Below, piece after piece: positions 1 to 11,203 of a stretch of 64,000 bases of DNA. The translations under genes were made by a program, and so were the position numbers. Origin of the DNA: Piromyces finnis (Eukaryota; Neocallimastigomycota; Neocallimastigomycetes; Neocallimastigales; Neocallimastigaceae); contig MCFH01000092.1 of the NCBI GenBank assembly GCA_002104945.1, forward strand, positions 55,417 to 119,416, given 5' to 3'. The notes beneath the pieces were generated by a model. That model searched no databases. It was given only the letters and a program-made list of their open reading frames with translations, and had not been told where the DNA came from. Each line of letters starts with the position of its first letter. The first letter of the stretch is position 1.

Positions 1-344
1 CAACAATTAATTCTAATAGTTCTATCAACTCTGATAACAGTTCAATAGTTGATAGTTCTTCAGCTTCACAGCCATCTAGTAATAGTTCTACTTATTCCTC
101 TGATGCATCATCCATTAATAATGATGACTTTAATAATAGTAATAATAGCAACGATTCTTCCTCATCCTCATCCAACAAGCCTGATAACTTTTCTTTTTGT
201 CTTAGTTGGAACACCAATGGGTAGAATCACGAAAAGAGAGATAGTATTAGCTATTTCACAGCTATTTTCAAACCATTATTCTTATGTTTCCAAGAAACTG
301 GTAATGGTTCTGGATCGAATACAGATTATCCTTGTCGTGTTACT

Positions 345-3300
345 TTGCGAAACTATAGACACTTTTTCAAGAAAGCTGACGAATCAGTTCCTGGAATGAG
401 AGGTTTATATTTAGGTTTTCACAATTCGTGTCAAGCCTCACTTGAAAACTTCTCTGGAAAGTATATTATTTCTATTTATACTTTTAGTCTCTGGAATAGA
501 TTCAAATGCTCGATTGGAAATGTTTATATGCCTCATAGTCATCACAACATCTATGTTGATCATGCAAAGTTAGAAGTTCGCTTGTGGTTACAAACTCATT
601 CATCCCATCCATCGATTCTTGTTGGTGATTTTAATATGTCTAAAGTAAAATTATCCAACTGGTTATCAACTAATGGATTAGGAGATTGGGAAATTCTTCC
701 GCTTAGAGGGTCTACTATCTCTTGGACTCGAGGTGATCAATCTTCCGACATTGACCATGCTCTTATCAATTCGAAGATGAAAGATCTTATTCACTCAGGA
801 TCATTTATAAATAATTTTTATCCTGTATCAGACCATAAGCCACTTCTTATTAATGGTAAAATTATTCCTATGGATGATTTTTCTAATGACTTTAATGTTC
901 CTAAGAAAATTCTGAAATGGAATAGATTAAAATGTATTGAGGAAAAGGAATCTATTCTTAGTCATAATAAATTCCAAATTCTTTCAGCAAAATTCAACGA
1001 TCCTAATGTTTCTACAGATGAACTTTCCAAAGAGTTTACTTCAACTGCTTTTTCAATTGCAGACGAGCTCAGTATTACCTCAGCAAATAATGTTATAAAG
1101 TCTTCATTTCATATTTCACAACAAATTTTTAATCTCCAAAAAATCAAAATGAAGTTGTATAAGAGATTTAAAAAAGAAAGAATTTATGATATAGATGAAT
1201 TTATTAAAAGAATTAAAATCTACCGTAAGCTCATTGATTACATCCACAAAAGATGTAATGAATTTAGGAAACAAGAATATCTTCATTGGATTAAAACAGG
1301 ATGTGAGTATATGAAGAGTCATAATCCTAAGAAGGCCTGGAAATGGATCAAGAAAACTGCAAAAATTGGAAAAGATTCTTTCTTTATTGCTCAACCAATT
1401 AAAAATAAAAATGGAGAATTAGTTGTTGCTACGGAAGAACAACTAGAAGTGTGGCATGATCATTTCGAAAACCTTGCATCAGATCCAAGTGGTGTAAGTC
1501 TTGATTTGGAGCATTGGTATGAAGAACCAATGAATAAACGTTTTTCACTTCCTATGCTTGATGAGTGGGATATCAACCAAGATATTAGTATTGATGAAGT
1601 CAAGTCAGCTATCCTCTCTACTCCAAATTATAAAGCATCAGGTCCGGATGGTATTCCAATTGAATTTTACAAAGCATTAATTCCATCAAGTAATGATTCT
1701 AATAATGCTACAGATAATAATTCTTCCGGTAATACCACTTCAGATAATGATGCTCATGGTTTAAATTTTATTCTTAAATTATTCAACCGTATTTGGGATG
1801 GAGACTTCCCCAACTCATGGAATGAATCCAGTATTATTTCTATTCCTAAGAAGGGAGATTTGACAGATTGTGATAACTATCGAGGTATATCACTTATCAA
1901 TAATGGTATTAAGTTGATTTCCAAAATTGTCACCACTAGAATCTCAGAATATGGTCTAAAGAATAATTTCATTAGACCTGAACAATTTGGTTTTCGAAAA
2001 AAGGAAGAAAGTATTAGTCTTTTCATTTCAATCCAAGAAATATGCCGTAGACGTCAATTAGATAATAAAGGGACATATTTGGCCTTTTTAGATCTCAGGA
2101 AAGCATACGATTCAGTCCCAATCGGTAATATTCTCCATAAATTAGATTGTTTAGGAATCCGAGGTAAGAGTTTACAATTCATCAAAAATTTATATTTAAC
2201 ATCTAAGGCTAATGTCAAATTAGATGGACAATTCTCGAAATCTTTTGATGTGAAGAAAGGAGTCCGTCAAGGATGCCCTCTTTCTCCTATTCTCTTTAAT
2301 CTCTTTATTAATGATATATTTAAAGAGTGCGAAGATCTTGGAGTCAGTTTAGGTGACACTCGATGCTGTGGTGGACTTTTTGCAGATGATATAGTTATTT
2401 GTGCTCCAACAAGAGGATGCTTAAAAAAGATGCTAAGAAGAGTTAATGAATGGGCCTTGTATAATGAAATGGAATTTGGTATCCAGAAATGTTCAACGAT
2501 GGTGATTCGTCCTGAATCAATAGAAAATCAGAACAAGAGAGATCCAACATTTTACTTAGCAGGACAACCCATTCCAACTACTGATTGTTATACTTATCTT
2601 GGTGTTCCATTTGATAAGAATCTGTCCCTTAAACCAGTAATTAAAGCTCTTAATAACAAGGTTTTGAAAGGACTTTTTTCAGTCAGTAAATTCTTAAGAA
2701 ATCCTAATATTCCTATTCCTTTCAAAAAGCTAGTACTTAACTCACAAGTGATTAGCAGAGTTTCATACTTTGCACCATTACTTGGATCCAACAAAGCCAG
2801 GTCTAGAATTGCTCAGAAGCATGTTAACAAAGGAATACGATGGGTTGCCGGAGTTCATAAAGCTGTATCGTTTATATCTTTATACTCTATTTCAAAAGAT
2901 TTGAATATTCCTCCATTGTCAGTTAAATGTGCGTTAGCTCAGGTTAGATGTTTTAACAAATGGAAAAACTCAAATTGTATTATCTCACACCTTGTCAATT
3001 ACATTCCTAAATTTAGAAAATACACGTGGTGCAAATCAAGTAGGACACTTGATAAAAAATTAAAGAAACATGGAGATGTTAAAGCAGTTAAAAACTTTTA
3101 TTGGAAAGATCTCAAAGGGAATTCAATCAAAGCGCAATATTATGATGATAATAAATTTATTGAAACCAAAGATTTTATCAAATTATGTTATGAGTACCCA
3201 GAGTTTGCCTATGGCTTCTACTGGCTCTTGAAAGCAAGAAGCGGATACAAGTTGGATGCTAGAGTTGCCAAAGCTGCTAAATTTGTTGATCCAGTTTGTC

Positions 3301-3995
3301 CTAACTACTGTCCATGTTGCAAGTGTGGTGTTCAAAGTATTAAACATTGGTTATTAGATTGTCCAACATTTAGAGATATCCGTATTAAACATTATGATTC
3401 CATAGTCCAGCTACTAAATTTTTTCAGTCAACGTAATTCCAATAGTCCTATCAATAATAATGAAAATGTTAATATCAGTAGAGATAGCAATAACATTAAT
3501 AGTAATAGTAACAATAGTAGTAATAACAATAGTAATAGTAACAATAGTAATAATAACAATAGTAGTAATAGAAATAATAATATTAGTAATGATAACAATA
3601 GTGAAGATAATAATTCTAATTTAGATAGTAATTTAGTTAATGATAGTAATAGTTCTAATAATCCGGTGAATATTAATGTGTATGATTATTCTAGTGTGTG
3701 CAGTAAAATATTTAAATTCCTTCTTGGGAGAAGAAGTTTTAACAATATTAATTACAATTCAAGGGAATGGAAAGAACTTTGTAAGCGTCAGATTCAATCT
3801 GGTACTAATGAAGGAACACCATTCTTGACGGTAACCGCGGAACTTCTAACCAAAATCATGCCTTTTGCTATTGGCCAGCAATGGTCAATGTTCAAAAGGT
3901 TTGAAGCAACATCCAAGAGCGTCAATGCTGAAGAAACAGTAAGACAGGCCAGGAGGGCCAGCACAACCATTGGAGATCATAATTTTGTTCCATGA
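345..3995 (+). CDS. LINE ORF2-like protein: endonuclease, reverse transcriptase, Cys/His motif (5' damaged)
   Basis: This encodes the enzyme that nicks the target and copies element RNA into DNA. The frame is open from 225 and extends upstream as 3-221, interrupted by a single TAG at 222-224 where a Trp is expected after SWNTNG, the start of the exonuclease-endonuclease-phosphatase fold. Endonuclease residues seen: QET (291-299), GDFN (624-635), SDH (828-836). Reverse transcriptase motifs follow: SGPDGIPIEFY, IPKKGDLTDCDNYRGISL, LDLRKAYDS (catalytic Asp at 2091), GVRQGCPLSP, FADD (2379-2390, the YADD box with Phe) and YLGVPF. A Cys/His cluster CPCCKCG...H...C lies at about 3309-3362, then an Asn/Ser-rich insert (about 3430-3660) and a conserved tail. 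The ATG at 345 is only the first Met after the stop and would lack part of the endonuclease, so this copy is probably inactive unless the TAG is read through or is a sequence error. Confidence 0.9.
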   Translation: MRNYRHFFKKADESVPGMRGLYLGFHNSCQASLENFSGKYIISIYTFSLWNRFKCSIGNVYMPHSHHNIYVDHAKLEVRLWLQTHSSHPSILVGDFNMSKVKLSNWLSTNGLGDWEILPLRGSTISWTRGDQSSDIDHALINSKMKDLIHSGSFINNFYPVSDHKPLLINGKIIPMDDFSNDFNVPKKILKWNRLKCIEEKESILSHNKFQILSAKFNDPNVSTDELSKEFTSTAFSIADELSITSANNVIKSSFHISQQIFNLQKIKMKLYKRFKKERIYDIDEFIKRIKIYRKLIDYIHKRCNEFRKQEYLHWIKTGCEYMKSHNPKKAWKWIKKTAKIGKDSFFIAQPIKNKNGELVVATEEQLEVWHDHFENLASDPSGVSLDLEHWYEEPMNKRFSLPMLDEWDINQDISIDEVKSAILSTPNYKASGPDGIPIEFYKALIPSSNDSNNATDNNSSGNTTSDNDAHGLNFILKLFNRIWDGDFPNSWNESSIISIPKKGDLTDCDNYRGISLINNGIKLISKIVTTRISEYGLKNNFIRPEQFGFRKKEESISLFISIQEICRRRQLDNKGTYLAFLDLRKAYDSVPIGNILHKLDCLGIRGKSLQFIKNLYLTSKANVKLDGQFSKSFDVKKGVRQGCPLSPILFNLFINDIFKECEDLGVSLGDTRCCGGLFADDIVICAPTRGCLKKMLRRVNEWALYNEMEFGIQKCSTMVIRPESIENQNKRDPTFYLAGQPIPTTDCYTYLGVPFDKNLSLKPVIKALNNKVLKGLFSVSKFLRNPNIPIPFKKLVLNSQVISRVSYFAPLLGSNKARSRIAQKHVNKGIRWVAGVHKAVSFISLYSISKDLNIPPLSVKCALAQVRCFNKWKNSNCIISHLVNYIPKFRKYTWCKSSRTLDKKLKKHGDVKAVKNFYWKDLKGNSIKAQYYDDNKFIETKDFIKLCYEYPEFAYGFYWLLKARSGYKLDARVAKAAKFVDPVCPNYCPCCKCGVQSIKHWLLDCPTFRDIRIKHYDSIVQLLNFFSQRNSNSPINNNENVNISRDSNNINSNSNNSSNNNSNSNNSNNNNSSNRNNNISNDNNSEDNNSNLDSNLVNDSNSSNNPVNINVYDYSSVCSKIFKFLLGRRSFNNINYNSREWKELCKRQIQSGTNEGTPFLTVTAELLTKIMPFAIGQQWSMFKRFEATSKSVNAEETVRQARRASTTIGDHNFVP

Positions 3996-4237
3996 CAAAA
4001 TTTTGATCTTTGTCTCGATGTCCCATTGGAAGTCAAATACAATTATTATACTTTAGTATGATAGTGGCTTTCTTACTTTAATTAAAATTACTAGAATATA
4101 TTATACCCAATTTTTATTCATTTGTGTTTATTTAAACATATTTTTTTTTTTATTTTTATTTTTATTTTTAATTTTTTATTACATGTATTATAATTTTAAT
4201 TAAATTAATAATAAAGTTTAAAATATTTGATGCCGTT

Positions 4238-4262
4238 AAAAAAAAAAAAAAAAAAAAAAAAA
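4238..4262 (+). other. poly(A) tail of the first LINE copy
   Basis: A run of 25 A residues follows the 3' untranslated region of the element. It marks the 3' end made by target-primed reverse transcription. Confidence 0.75.
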
Positions 4263-4325
4263 TTCATTGGAAATCAAAAAAATTATTATAGTGGTATTTT
4301 TAATTTAATTAAAATTACTCTATGC
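4263..4325 (+). mobile_element. fragment of a second LINE 3' untranslated region
   Basis: Directly after the poly(A), the bases around CATTGGAAATCAAA and TTTAATTTAATTAAAATTACT resemble the 3' untranslated region of the first copy at about 4023-4092, with small deletions. It is a short remnant of another insertion, sandwiched between the poly(A) of copy 1 and the decayed copy that follows. Confidence 0.6.
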
Positions 4326-4329
4326 ATTT

Positions 4330-6040
4330 TTTTTAAGAAGGGAGATTTGAGATTTGGGCTCCATCAAGAAGATGCTAAAAAAGATACTAAAAAGAGTTAA
4401 TGAATGGGCTTTGTACAATGAAATGGAATTTGGTATTCAGTAATGTTCAACGATGGTGATTAGTCCTGAATCAGTAGAAAATCAGAACAAGAAAGATCCA
4501 ATATTTTACTTAGCAGGAAAAACAATTCCAGCTGCTGATTGCTACATTTATCTTGGTGTTCCATTTGATAAAAATTTGTCCCTTAAACCAGTAATTAAAG
4601 TTCTTAATAACAAGGTTTTGAAAGGACTTTTTTAGTCAGTAAATTCTTAAGAAATCCTAATATTCCTATTCCCTTCAAAAAGCTAGTACTTAACTCACAA
4701 GTAATCAGCAGAGTTTCATACTTTGCACCATTACTTGGATCCAACAAAGCTAGGTCTAGGATTGCTCAGAAGCATGTTAACAAAGGAATACAATGGGTTG
4801 CCGGAGTTCATAAAGCTGTATCGTTTATATCTTTATACTTTATCTCAAAAGGTTTGAATATTCCTCTATTGTCAGTTAAATGTGCGTTAGCTCAGGTTAG
4901 ATGTTTTAACAAATGGAAAAACTCAAATTGTATTATCTCACACCTTGTCAATTACACTCCTAAATTTAGAAAATATACATGGAGATGCTAAAGCAGTTAA
5001 AAACTTTTATTAGAAAGATCTCAAAGGAAATCCAATCAAAGCCCAATATTATGATGATAATAAATTTATTGAAACCAAAGATTTTATCAAATTAAGTTAT
5101 GAGTACTCAGAGTTTGCCTATGATTTCTATTGGCTATTAAAAGCAAGAAGCTGATACAAGTTGGATGTTAGAGTTGTAAAAGCTGCTAAATTTGTTAATC
5201 TAGTTTGTCTTAACCACTATCCATGTTGCAAGTGTGGAGATCAAAGTATTAAACACTGGTTATTAGATTATCCAATTTTTAGAGGTATCCGTATTAAACA
5301 TTACAATTTCATAGTCCAATTATTAAATTTTTCCAGTCAGCGTAATTCCAACAGTCCTATCAATAATAATGAAAATGTTAATATCAGTAAAGATAGCAAT
5401 AATATTAATAGTAATGGTAACAATAGTAATAATAATAATTTTAATAATAGTAGTAATATTAGTAATGATAGCACTAGTGGAGACAATAACTCTAATTTAG
5501 ATAGTAATTTAGTTAATAATAGCAATAATTCTAATAATTCGGTGAATATTAATGTGTATGATTATTCTAGTGTGTGTAATAAAATATTTAGATTTCTTCT
5601 TGGGGGAAGAAGTATTGACAATATCAATTACAATTCAAGGGAATGGAAAAAAACTTTGCAAGTGTCAGATTCAATCGGGCACTTACGAAGGAACACCATT
5701 TTTGACGGTAACAACGGAACTTCTAACCAAAACCATGTCTTTTGTTATTGGCCAACAATAGTCGATGTTCAAAAGGTTTGAAGCAACATCCAAGAGCGTT
5801 AATGCTGAAGAAACAGTAAGACAACGCAGCCAATAGAGATCATAATTTTATTTCATGACAAAATTTTGATCTTTGGCTCGGTGTCCCATTGGAAGTCAAA
5901 TACAATTATTATACTTTAGTATAATAGTGGCTTTCTTACTTTAAAACTACTAGAATACATTATACCCAATTTTTATTCATTTGTGTTTATTTTAATATAT
6001 TTTTTAATTTTTAATTTTACTTTTAATTTTATTTTTTTAT
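4330..6040 (+). pseudogene. decayed, internally deleted LINE copy
   Basis: The same element in the same orientation. It starts with a piece of the PKKGDL region (matching about 1850-1863), jumps to the part just after the FADD box (matching about 2401) and then follows the first copy to the C-terminus and 3' untranslated region. Damage includes a stop in place of Lys after FGIQ (4441), a one-base deletion near 4633 that frameshifts GLFSVSK, a deletion of about 50 bases near 4980 between short ACATGG-like repeats, a TGA at about 5153 (SGYK region) and a stop replacing Trp near 5759. Open pieces remain at 4453-4635 and 5161-5781. Many changes from copy 1 are C/G to T/A. Confidence 0.9.
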
Positions 6041-7281
6041 AACGTTAACTATGAAATAACTTTTTTTTTTAATTAATTGGAGCAGCCTCCGATTTTTCAT
6101 AAAACATCTTTATTATACATTACACATTATTTAATTTATGCATTATATAAATTAATTATGAAAATATATTTAAACAATAATCTTTTTTAGTAATTATTTT
6201 ATATGAAAGTGTAAAGTATTGAAATTATTAAGTATTGAAATCATATATATTATTTTTTTATTAAATATTTTTTTTTTTTTTTTTGAATTTATATAATAAA
6301 TTCATTTACTTAATAGTACGATAGGAATTTTTAAATTATATTTTTTACAAGATTTAAATAATAATAAATTTATCCATATTCATAAATGTATTTCATAATA
6401 TTTTTATAAAAATGGTGTATCAATAATATTTTTTATAGTTAAATAGTTTCATTTTTGTATGATACATTTAATCTTTATTTTTAATTTCTATTGGTTTTAA
6501 AATTTTTGATTAATATAGCAACTTTCCATATTTGTTAATTTTCTAATAAAATTTTCCTTAATTTATTATTATTACTTATTTTTTTAATATATAATACAAA
6601 TCTTTTACATTATATTTTACATAATATAGATTTTAACTTTTTGATACTTTTTAGCATAAAATATGGATAACCTTCTGATAATATTGATATTATTACGTTG
6701 TGCAATTTCATTAATTTATATTAAATTAAATAATCTACAATTTTATTAATAAATAAAATTACAAATTGAATTAATGTATCAAGATGTTTTCCTTTTTATT
6801 ATAAAAAACATCTTTTCGTCTTTTTTTATATTTTAAATAAAAATAAAAAAATATACATTGTCTTTTTCTATTTCAAGTAATAATATATATATATAAATTT
6901 AAGAGTGACACTTTAGAAAAAAAATTTTTAACAATTATAAATTAATAATGGTAAAGTTCAATTATTAATTATAATACTATATAATTAATTATATAAATAT
7001 TTTTTTCTTTTTTCTATAGTATTTGATAAAAAGCTTTGATTTTCTATTTCATTAATTGTTTTTAAATATATAAAATTATAAATAATAGACATATAATTAG
7101 CAATAATAATAATAATAATAATAAAAACAAAAGAATAAAGAATAAAGAATAATATTAAATAAAATTACTATTCATATTTAAAGTATTAAGTAAAACATTT
7201 CACTTTTTTTTTTTTTTTTTAAATTAAATTTTTTATTTTTTTTTTTTTTATATATATATTTATTTTAATATATTATATAAA
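6041..7281. other. A+T-rich spacer
   Basis: Between the decayed LINE copy and the ankyrin gene there are only homopolymer runs and A+T-rich sequence with stops in all frames. The last 100 bases before the ankyrin ATG hold T runs (7207-7220, 7239-7249) that may be part of its promoter or leader. Nothing else is recognised. Confidence 0.6.
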
Positions 7282-10191
7282 ATGACAATTACAATAATTA
7301 ATGAATTAAAAAATGATATCATTCAACAAATTAAAAACAGAAATTTAGTCGACTTAAAGAAATTTATATTAAATTATAATGTTAATTTAAAAGAGCTTGA
7401 AAAATATGGAAAAGAAGATTTATTATATATTTCCATAAAAAATGACAATCCGAAAGAAGTTATCGATTATATTATTAATGAATGTAAATATAAAAATGTA
7501 AATTATACAATCAATTCAAATTCTTCGACGCCTTTAGGTTTAGCAATATCAAGGAGTAATTTCGAAGTTGCTGATTTATTATACGAAAGATTTGATGCTG
7601 ATATAAATTATGGCAAAGGTATGAATCGTTGCTTCCCATTCATTTATAAAAACAATACTTTTCAGCCAAAGCAATTAAACTATTTATTAATAAAAGGTTA
7701 TAATTTTAATGATATTTCAGAAAATATTATTAAATCAATGGTGCTATATTTTCAAAATGATTTATTAGAAAAAATATGGAGTAGTATTGTTTATAATAAT
7801 GCTTTTATCCTTAAATTATTACAACAAAGAAAAGAACAAAAATCATATTCTTCATTTGAATGGAATCAATTATTGAAAGAAGAAAAACAAAAAATAAATA
7901 TATCTGATGAAATATATGAAACTACTTTTAATATTCAAAACTGGGATGCGTTAAAATTATTTTTAGACTATGAAGGAAGAGAGCAAAAAATAACAATTTT
8001 TGATATGATAGAAGAATATGAAGTTATTGAGAAAGTAATTGATAATGAAGATGTAAAGACATTAAGAGCTATTTCTAATTTTGGATATTCCCTTAATTAT
8101 AAATGCTTTAATTTCGAAGATTTAATAATAAAATCAATAAGTAAAAAAAATAGGGATATATGGAAAATCCTTATTAAATCCTCAATTCTTTCATTTCAAG
8201 AAAAAGAAAAAAAAATCCTAGAAAGCCACGACACCAATTTTAAAAAAAATACAATTGAAAAAAAGCATCATACTAGCCTACCCAATTCAAATTTAACTAA
8301 AAAAAGTATAATAGTAAATAATAAATCTTTAGGTTACAATGATTCCGAAGAAAATGATATAACGAATAACATTGTACTAAAAAATGAAGATGGCATTAAC
8401 TATAATGTGAAAAGTCTTTCATTTAATTATAACCTTAGATATTATAACAGAATCAGTTATATTGGAGATAATATCATAACAAATGATAATATAAATAAAG
8501 AATTCATCACAAAAACAAGTTCATTTAAAAATTTAGTTTGTAATAATTCATTGGTCAAAGAACCAAGTCTATATAATATAAATAAAGAAGATTCTAATAA
8601 AAATTACCTAAAAGTAAGTAATAGCGATGTAATATCAAGTTCATCATTAGAACTTAATAATAGTTTGGTCATAAGATCAAATTCATCATCTATTCATGAT
8701 CAAACGAAAATTAATAGTACTATTACAACCCCGCAATCGAAATTATATAGAGATAAACATTACTATTTATATTTAATCCAAGAAATATTAAAAGAAGGTC
8801 GCTATAATTCCAGTTTTTTATTAAATATAGCACTTAAACTACATTATGAACCAATGATTAAATATCTTATTGAAGGAGACGGTGACTTTACACCTTACAT
8901 TAATATAAATGATAAAGATATTAATGGAAGTTATCCTTTAATTACTTTCATTCGTAGTGACCGTTGCAGTCATCTTAATATTTTATTATATTTATTAGAA
9001 AAAGGGGCGGATCCAAATGTCAAAGATAACAATGGCTATTCTCCATTCATGCTCTCTATTCAAAAAGAATTAGAAATGGGAGAGAATATTTCAAATAGCT
9101 ATGTGAAAGTATTAATTGAGAATGGAGCTAATATAAATGAAAAGGATGCCAATGGAAATAGTCTTCTTTCATTAGCAATTAAAAAAAATAGTATTCATAT
9201 GGTAGATTATTTATTACGCTATGGCTGTTCTATGAACGAAAAGGATGTTAGTGGTAATTATCCATTGATGATTTCAATTTCCCAAAATCAATATGAAATC
9301 GTAAAACTCTTAATACGTTATGGTAAAAAATACCATCAACTTGATAATTTTCACATTCTGGATGTTAATGGCAATACACCATTAACTCTTGCTTATAAAC
9401 TTCAATACACCTCTATTTTTAAATATCTACTTAAATATTTAGATATTAATGACACTGATGCTCAAGGAAAAAGTCTTCTTTTTTATGCTTTAGAAAGAAA
9501 TGATGTAAAGGTTGTTAAATATTTAATTCAAGTTGGTGCTGCCATTGATTTAGAAGATTCATATGGCAATTCTCCTTTAATATATGCCATTAAACAAGGC
9601 TCCCTATTTCTTGTTCAAAAATTAGTAGAACATGGCGCCAACATAAATGTTAAAGATCGTTCCGGAACGCCATCTTTAATTATTGCTTATGACTATCAAA
9701 AAATGGACATTTTTAAATACTTGGTTGAACATAATGTTACAATTAATGAATCATTCACTGAAAATGAAATCAATAGTATATTCTTTAGAATTATTATTGA
9801 TAAGCAAATTAATCTCCTTAACTATATTATGAAATATGGTGCTAATATTAATTGTTTCATTGGGTCCTTAAAAAGTACGCCATTAATGTATGCCTGTCTT
9901 TTCAATGATACATCAATGGTAAAATGTTTAGTACAAAATAATGCCAACATTAATATATCTAATATTCAAGGTAATACAGCATTAGCCTATGCCATTAGTA
10001 AACATAATATTGAATTAGTTGACTACTTAATTGACCATGACGCTGATATATATCATAAAAATAATGAAAAAAAATCAATGCTTGATATTGCCTATGAAAA
10101 TTGTAAACATGATCTTATGCAAGGTCAAATTATAAATTTAAATGACAAAACAAGAATTTATCAAAAGATTAAGCATCTCTATCACCGATAA
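7282..10191 (+). CDS. ankyrin-repeat protein (969 aa)
   Basis: An intronless 969-residue protein. Ankyrin-like helices occur near the N-terminus (about residues 15-115, with STPLGLAI). A poorly conserved helical and Ser/Asn-rich middle follows (about 130-500). A block of about a dozen ankyrin repeats fills residues 530-950, with copies of the pattern D-x-x-G-N-x-P-L-x-x-A and LV-x-x-GA-x-IN, for example NGNTPLTLAYK, YGNSPLIYAIKQG, VEHGANINVKDRSG and QGNTALAYAISKHN. There is no signal peptide, membrane segment or attached catalytic domain. Ankyrin stacks bind other proteins; the partner cannot be told from sequence. Large ankyrin proteins of this style are expanded in early-diverging fungi (from memory). 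The ATG at 7282 follows an A+T-rich leader with stops, so it is the natural start. Confidence 0.9.
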   Translation: MTITIINELKNDIIQQIKNRNLVDLKKFILNYNVNLKELEKYGKEDLLYISIKNDNPKEVIDYIINECKYKNVNYTINSNSSTPLGLAISRSNFEVADLLYERFDADINYGKGMNRCFPFIYKNNTFQPKQLNYLLIKGYNFNDISENIIKSMVLYFQNDLLEKIWSSIVYNNAFILKLLQQRKEQKSYSSFEWNQLLKEEKQKINISDEIYETTFNIQNWDALKLFLDYEGREQKITIFDMIEEYEVIEKVIDNEDVKTLRAISNFGYSLNYKCFNFEDLIIKSISKKNRDIWKILIKSSILSFQEKEKKILESHDTNFKKNTIEKKHHTSLPNSNLTKKSIIVNNKSLGYNDSEENDITNNIVLKNEDGINYNVKSLSFNYNLRYYNRISYIGDNIITNDNINKEFITKTSSFKNLVCNNSLVKEPSLYNINKEDSNKNYLKVSNSDVISSSSLELNNSLVIRSNSSSIHDQTKINSTITTPQSKLYRDKHYYLYLIQEILKEGRYNSSFLLNIALKLHYEPMIKYLIEGDGDFTPYININDKDINGSYPLITFIRSDRCSHLNILLYLLEKGADPNVKDNNGYSPFMLSIQKELEMGENISNSYVKVLIENGANINEKDANGNSLLSLAIKKNSIHMVDYLLRYGCSMNEKDVSGNYPLMISISQNQYEIVKLLIRYGKKYHQLDNFHILDVNGNTPLTLAYKLQYTSIFKYLLKYLDINDTDAQGKSLLFYALERNDVKVVKYLIQVGAAIDLEDSYGNSPLIYAIKQGSLFLVQKLVEHGANINVKDRSGTPSLIIAYDYQKMDIFKYLVEHNVTINESFTENEINSIFFRIIIDKQINLLNYIMKYGANINCFIGSLKSTPLMYACLFNDTSMVKCLVQNNANINISNIQGNTALAYAISKHNIELVDYLIDHDADIYHKNNEKKSMLDIAYENCKHDLMQGQIINLNDKTRIYQKIKHLYHR

Positions 10192-10500
10192 ATAATACAA
10201 GAGTATTAAAAAAAAAAAAAGAAAGAAAATTATATTTTTATAGTGTACAACGCGTTTTATAATTTTTATTTATTTTATTATTCAAAATACGATTTACACG
10301 TTTATATTAAATCATTAAATATTATATCTATTTATTTTAAACGTTTTTTCTATATATATATATTGGTTTTAAATTATTCATTTTTTTTTTTTTTTTTTTT
10401 TATTTTTTTTTTTTATCTGACTTCATTATACCCTAAATTATATATATAAATTTACAATTATTAAAATGCATCAATAAAATCAATAAATAAATGAATGGGA

Positions 10501-10545
<45 letters not shown>

Positions 10546-10553
10546 AAATATGT
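10192..10553. other. 3' flank of the ankyrin gene
   Basis: Holds an A run at 10208-10220, a T-rich stretch at 10380-10415 and a long A run at 10503-10543, next to the left end of the Hsp20 palindrome. The 68-codon frame at 10243-10449 is low-complexity Phe/Tyr and not credible as a gene. Confidence 0.6.
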
Positions 10554-10590
10554 AACTTGAATGTTGTGTTTTGATTCGATAGAATTTTTT

Positions 10591-11203
10591 TTAAATGTCA
10601 TTTTCTAATTTAGCTTGAATAGCATTGATATTAGCTGAAAGAATGAAGGATCTTGAAAATTTTCCATAATTACATTCAATTTTTGAATACTTTTTATCGT
10701 TTTCAATTTTAGTTTCATTTTCATTTTTATTTATGCCTTCTTTTTCATTTTTAGATTCATTTTTAAATTCTTTTTTAGTTCCATTTCTATTAATAGCTAA
10801 ATGGTCAATGATAGTTTCTCTTTTACCAGAAATAGTTAATATATGAATAGGATCATCATTTGAAAGTTCTATTTTAATTTGATCTTTTTTTAAACTAGGT
10901 AAATCTGTTTGAAAATAATAATTATTTTCATCTTCACCTAAGATTAATCTTTGGACTGAAAAAACCACATTTATATTTTTCTTTTTCAAATTTTTTACAA
11001 ATGTTATGATTTAAAGATTCAGTGGTGACAGTGACAGCAAGATGATTAAAGTAATTAAGACATAAAGAATCAAAAAAGAGAGTAAAGGATAATTGAATAA
11101 TTCATTATATATATGACCAAATAATGAATTACATTTGAATTTATTTTTTTTTTTCTTGTTGATAAAGAGTTTTCAAAGAGTTTTCAAAAAGGAATAAAGT
11201 CAT
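10591..11203 (-). CDS. small heat-shock protein (Hsp20/alpha-crystallin), left copy, likely impaired
   Basis: Hsp20 chaperones hold unfolding proteins. The main exon (10955 down to 10591) encodes an alpha-crystallin domain: YYFQTDLPSLKKDQIKIEL, then LTISGKRE, an inserted Lys/Glu/Asn-rich loop and YGKFSRSFILSANI. The open frame lacks an ATG upstream of the domain; it is open only to a TTG at 10989. A likely first exon is ATG 11203 to 11133, a donor GTAATT and an acceptor TTTTTTCAG ending at 10956. In this copy the first exon has 11 A residues where the right copy has 10, which breaks the frame. One T fewer near the end (ATTTAA against ATTTTAAAA) ends the protein about 10 residues early. The intron model is inference. 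Confidence 0.75.

Larger units (their letters stand above)
1..4262 (+). mobile_element. LINE-type (non-LTR) retrotransposon, 5' end outside the window
   Basis: The element runs from the left edge through one long coding frame (ending at 3995), a 3' untranslated region of about 240 bases and a run of 25 A residues at 4238-4262. A terminal poly(A) and no long terminal repeats fit a non-LTR element. Its coding part is clearly richer in G+C than the flanks. In frame with the enzyme part, bases 3-200 encode an Asn/Ser-rich stretch, so the ORF begins upstream of the window. A partial second and a third, more decayed copy lie directly downstream in the same orientation. No target-site duplication can be judged because the 5' end is missing. 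Confidence 0.93.

Noticed and set aside
5337-5525. Minus-strand Leu-rich frame opposite the decayed LINE
   Set aside because: Shadow of the Asn/Ser-coding AAT/AGT repeats of the element.
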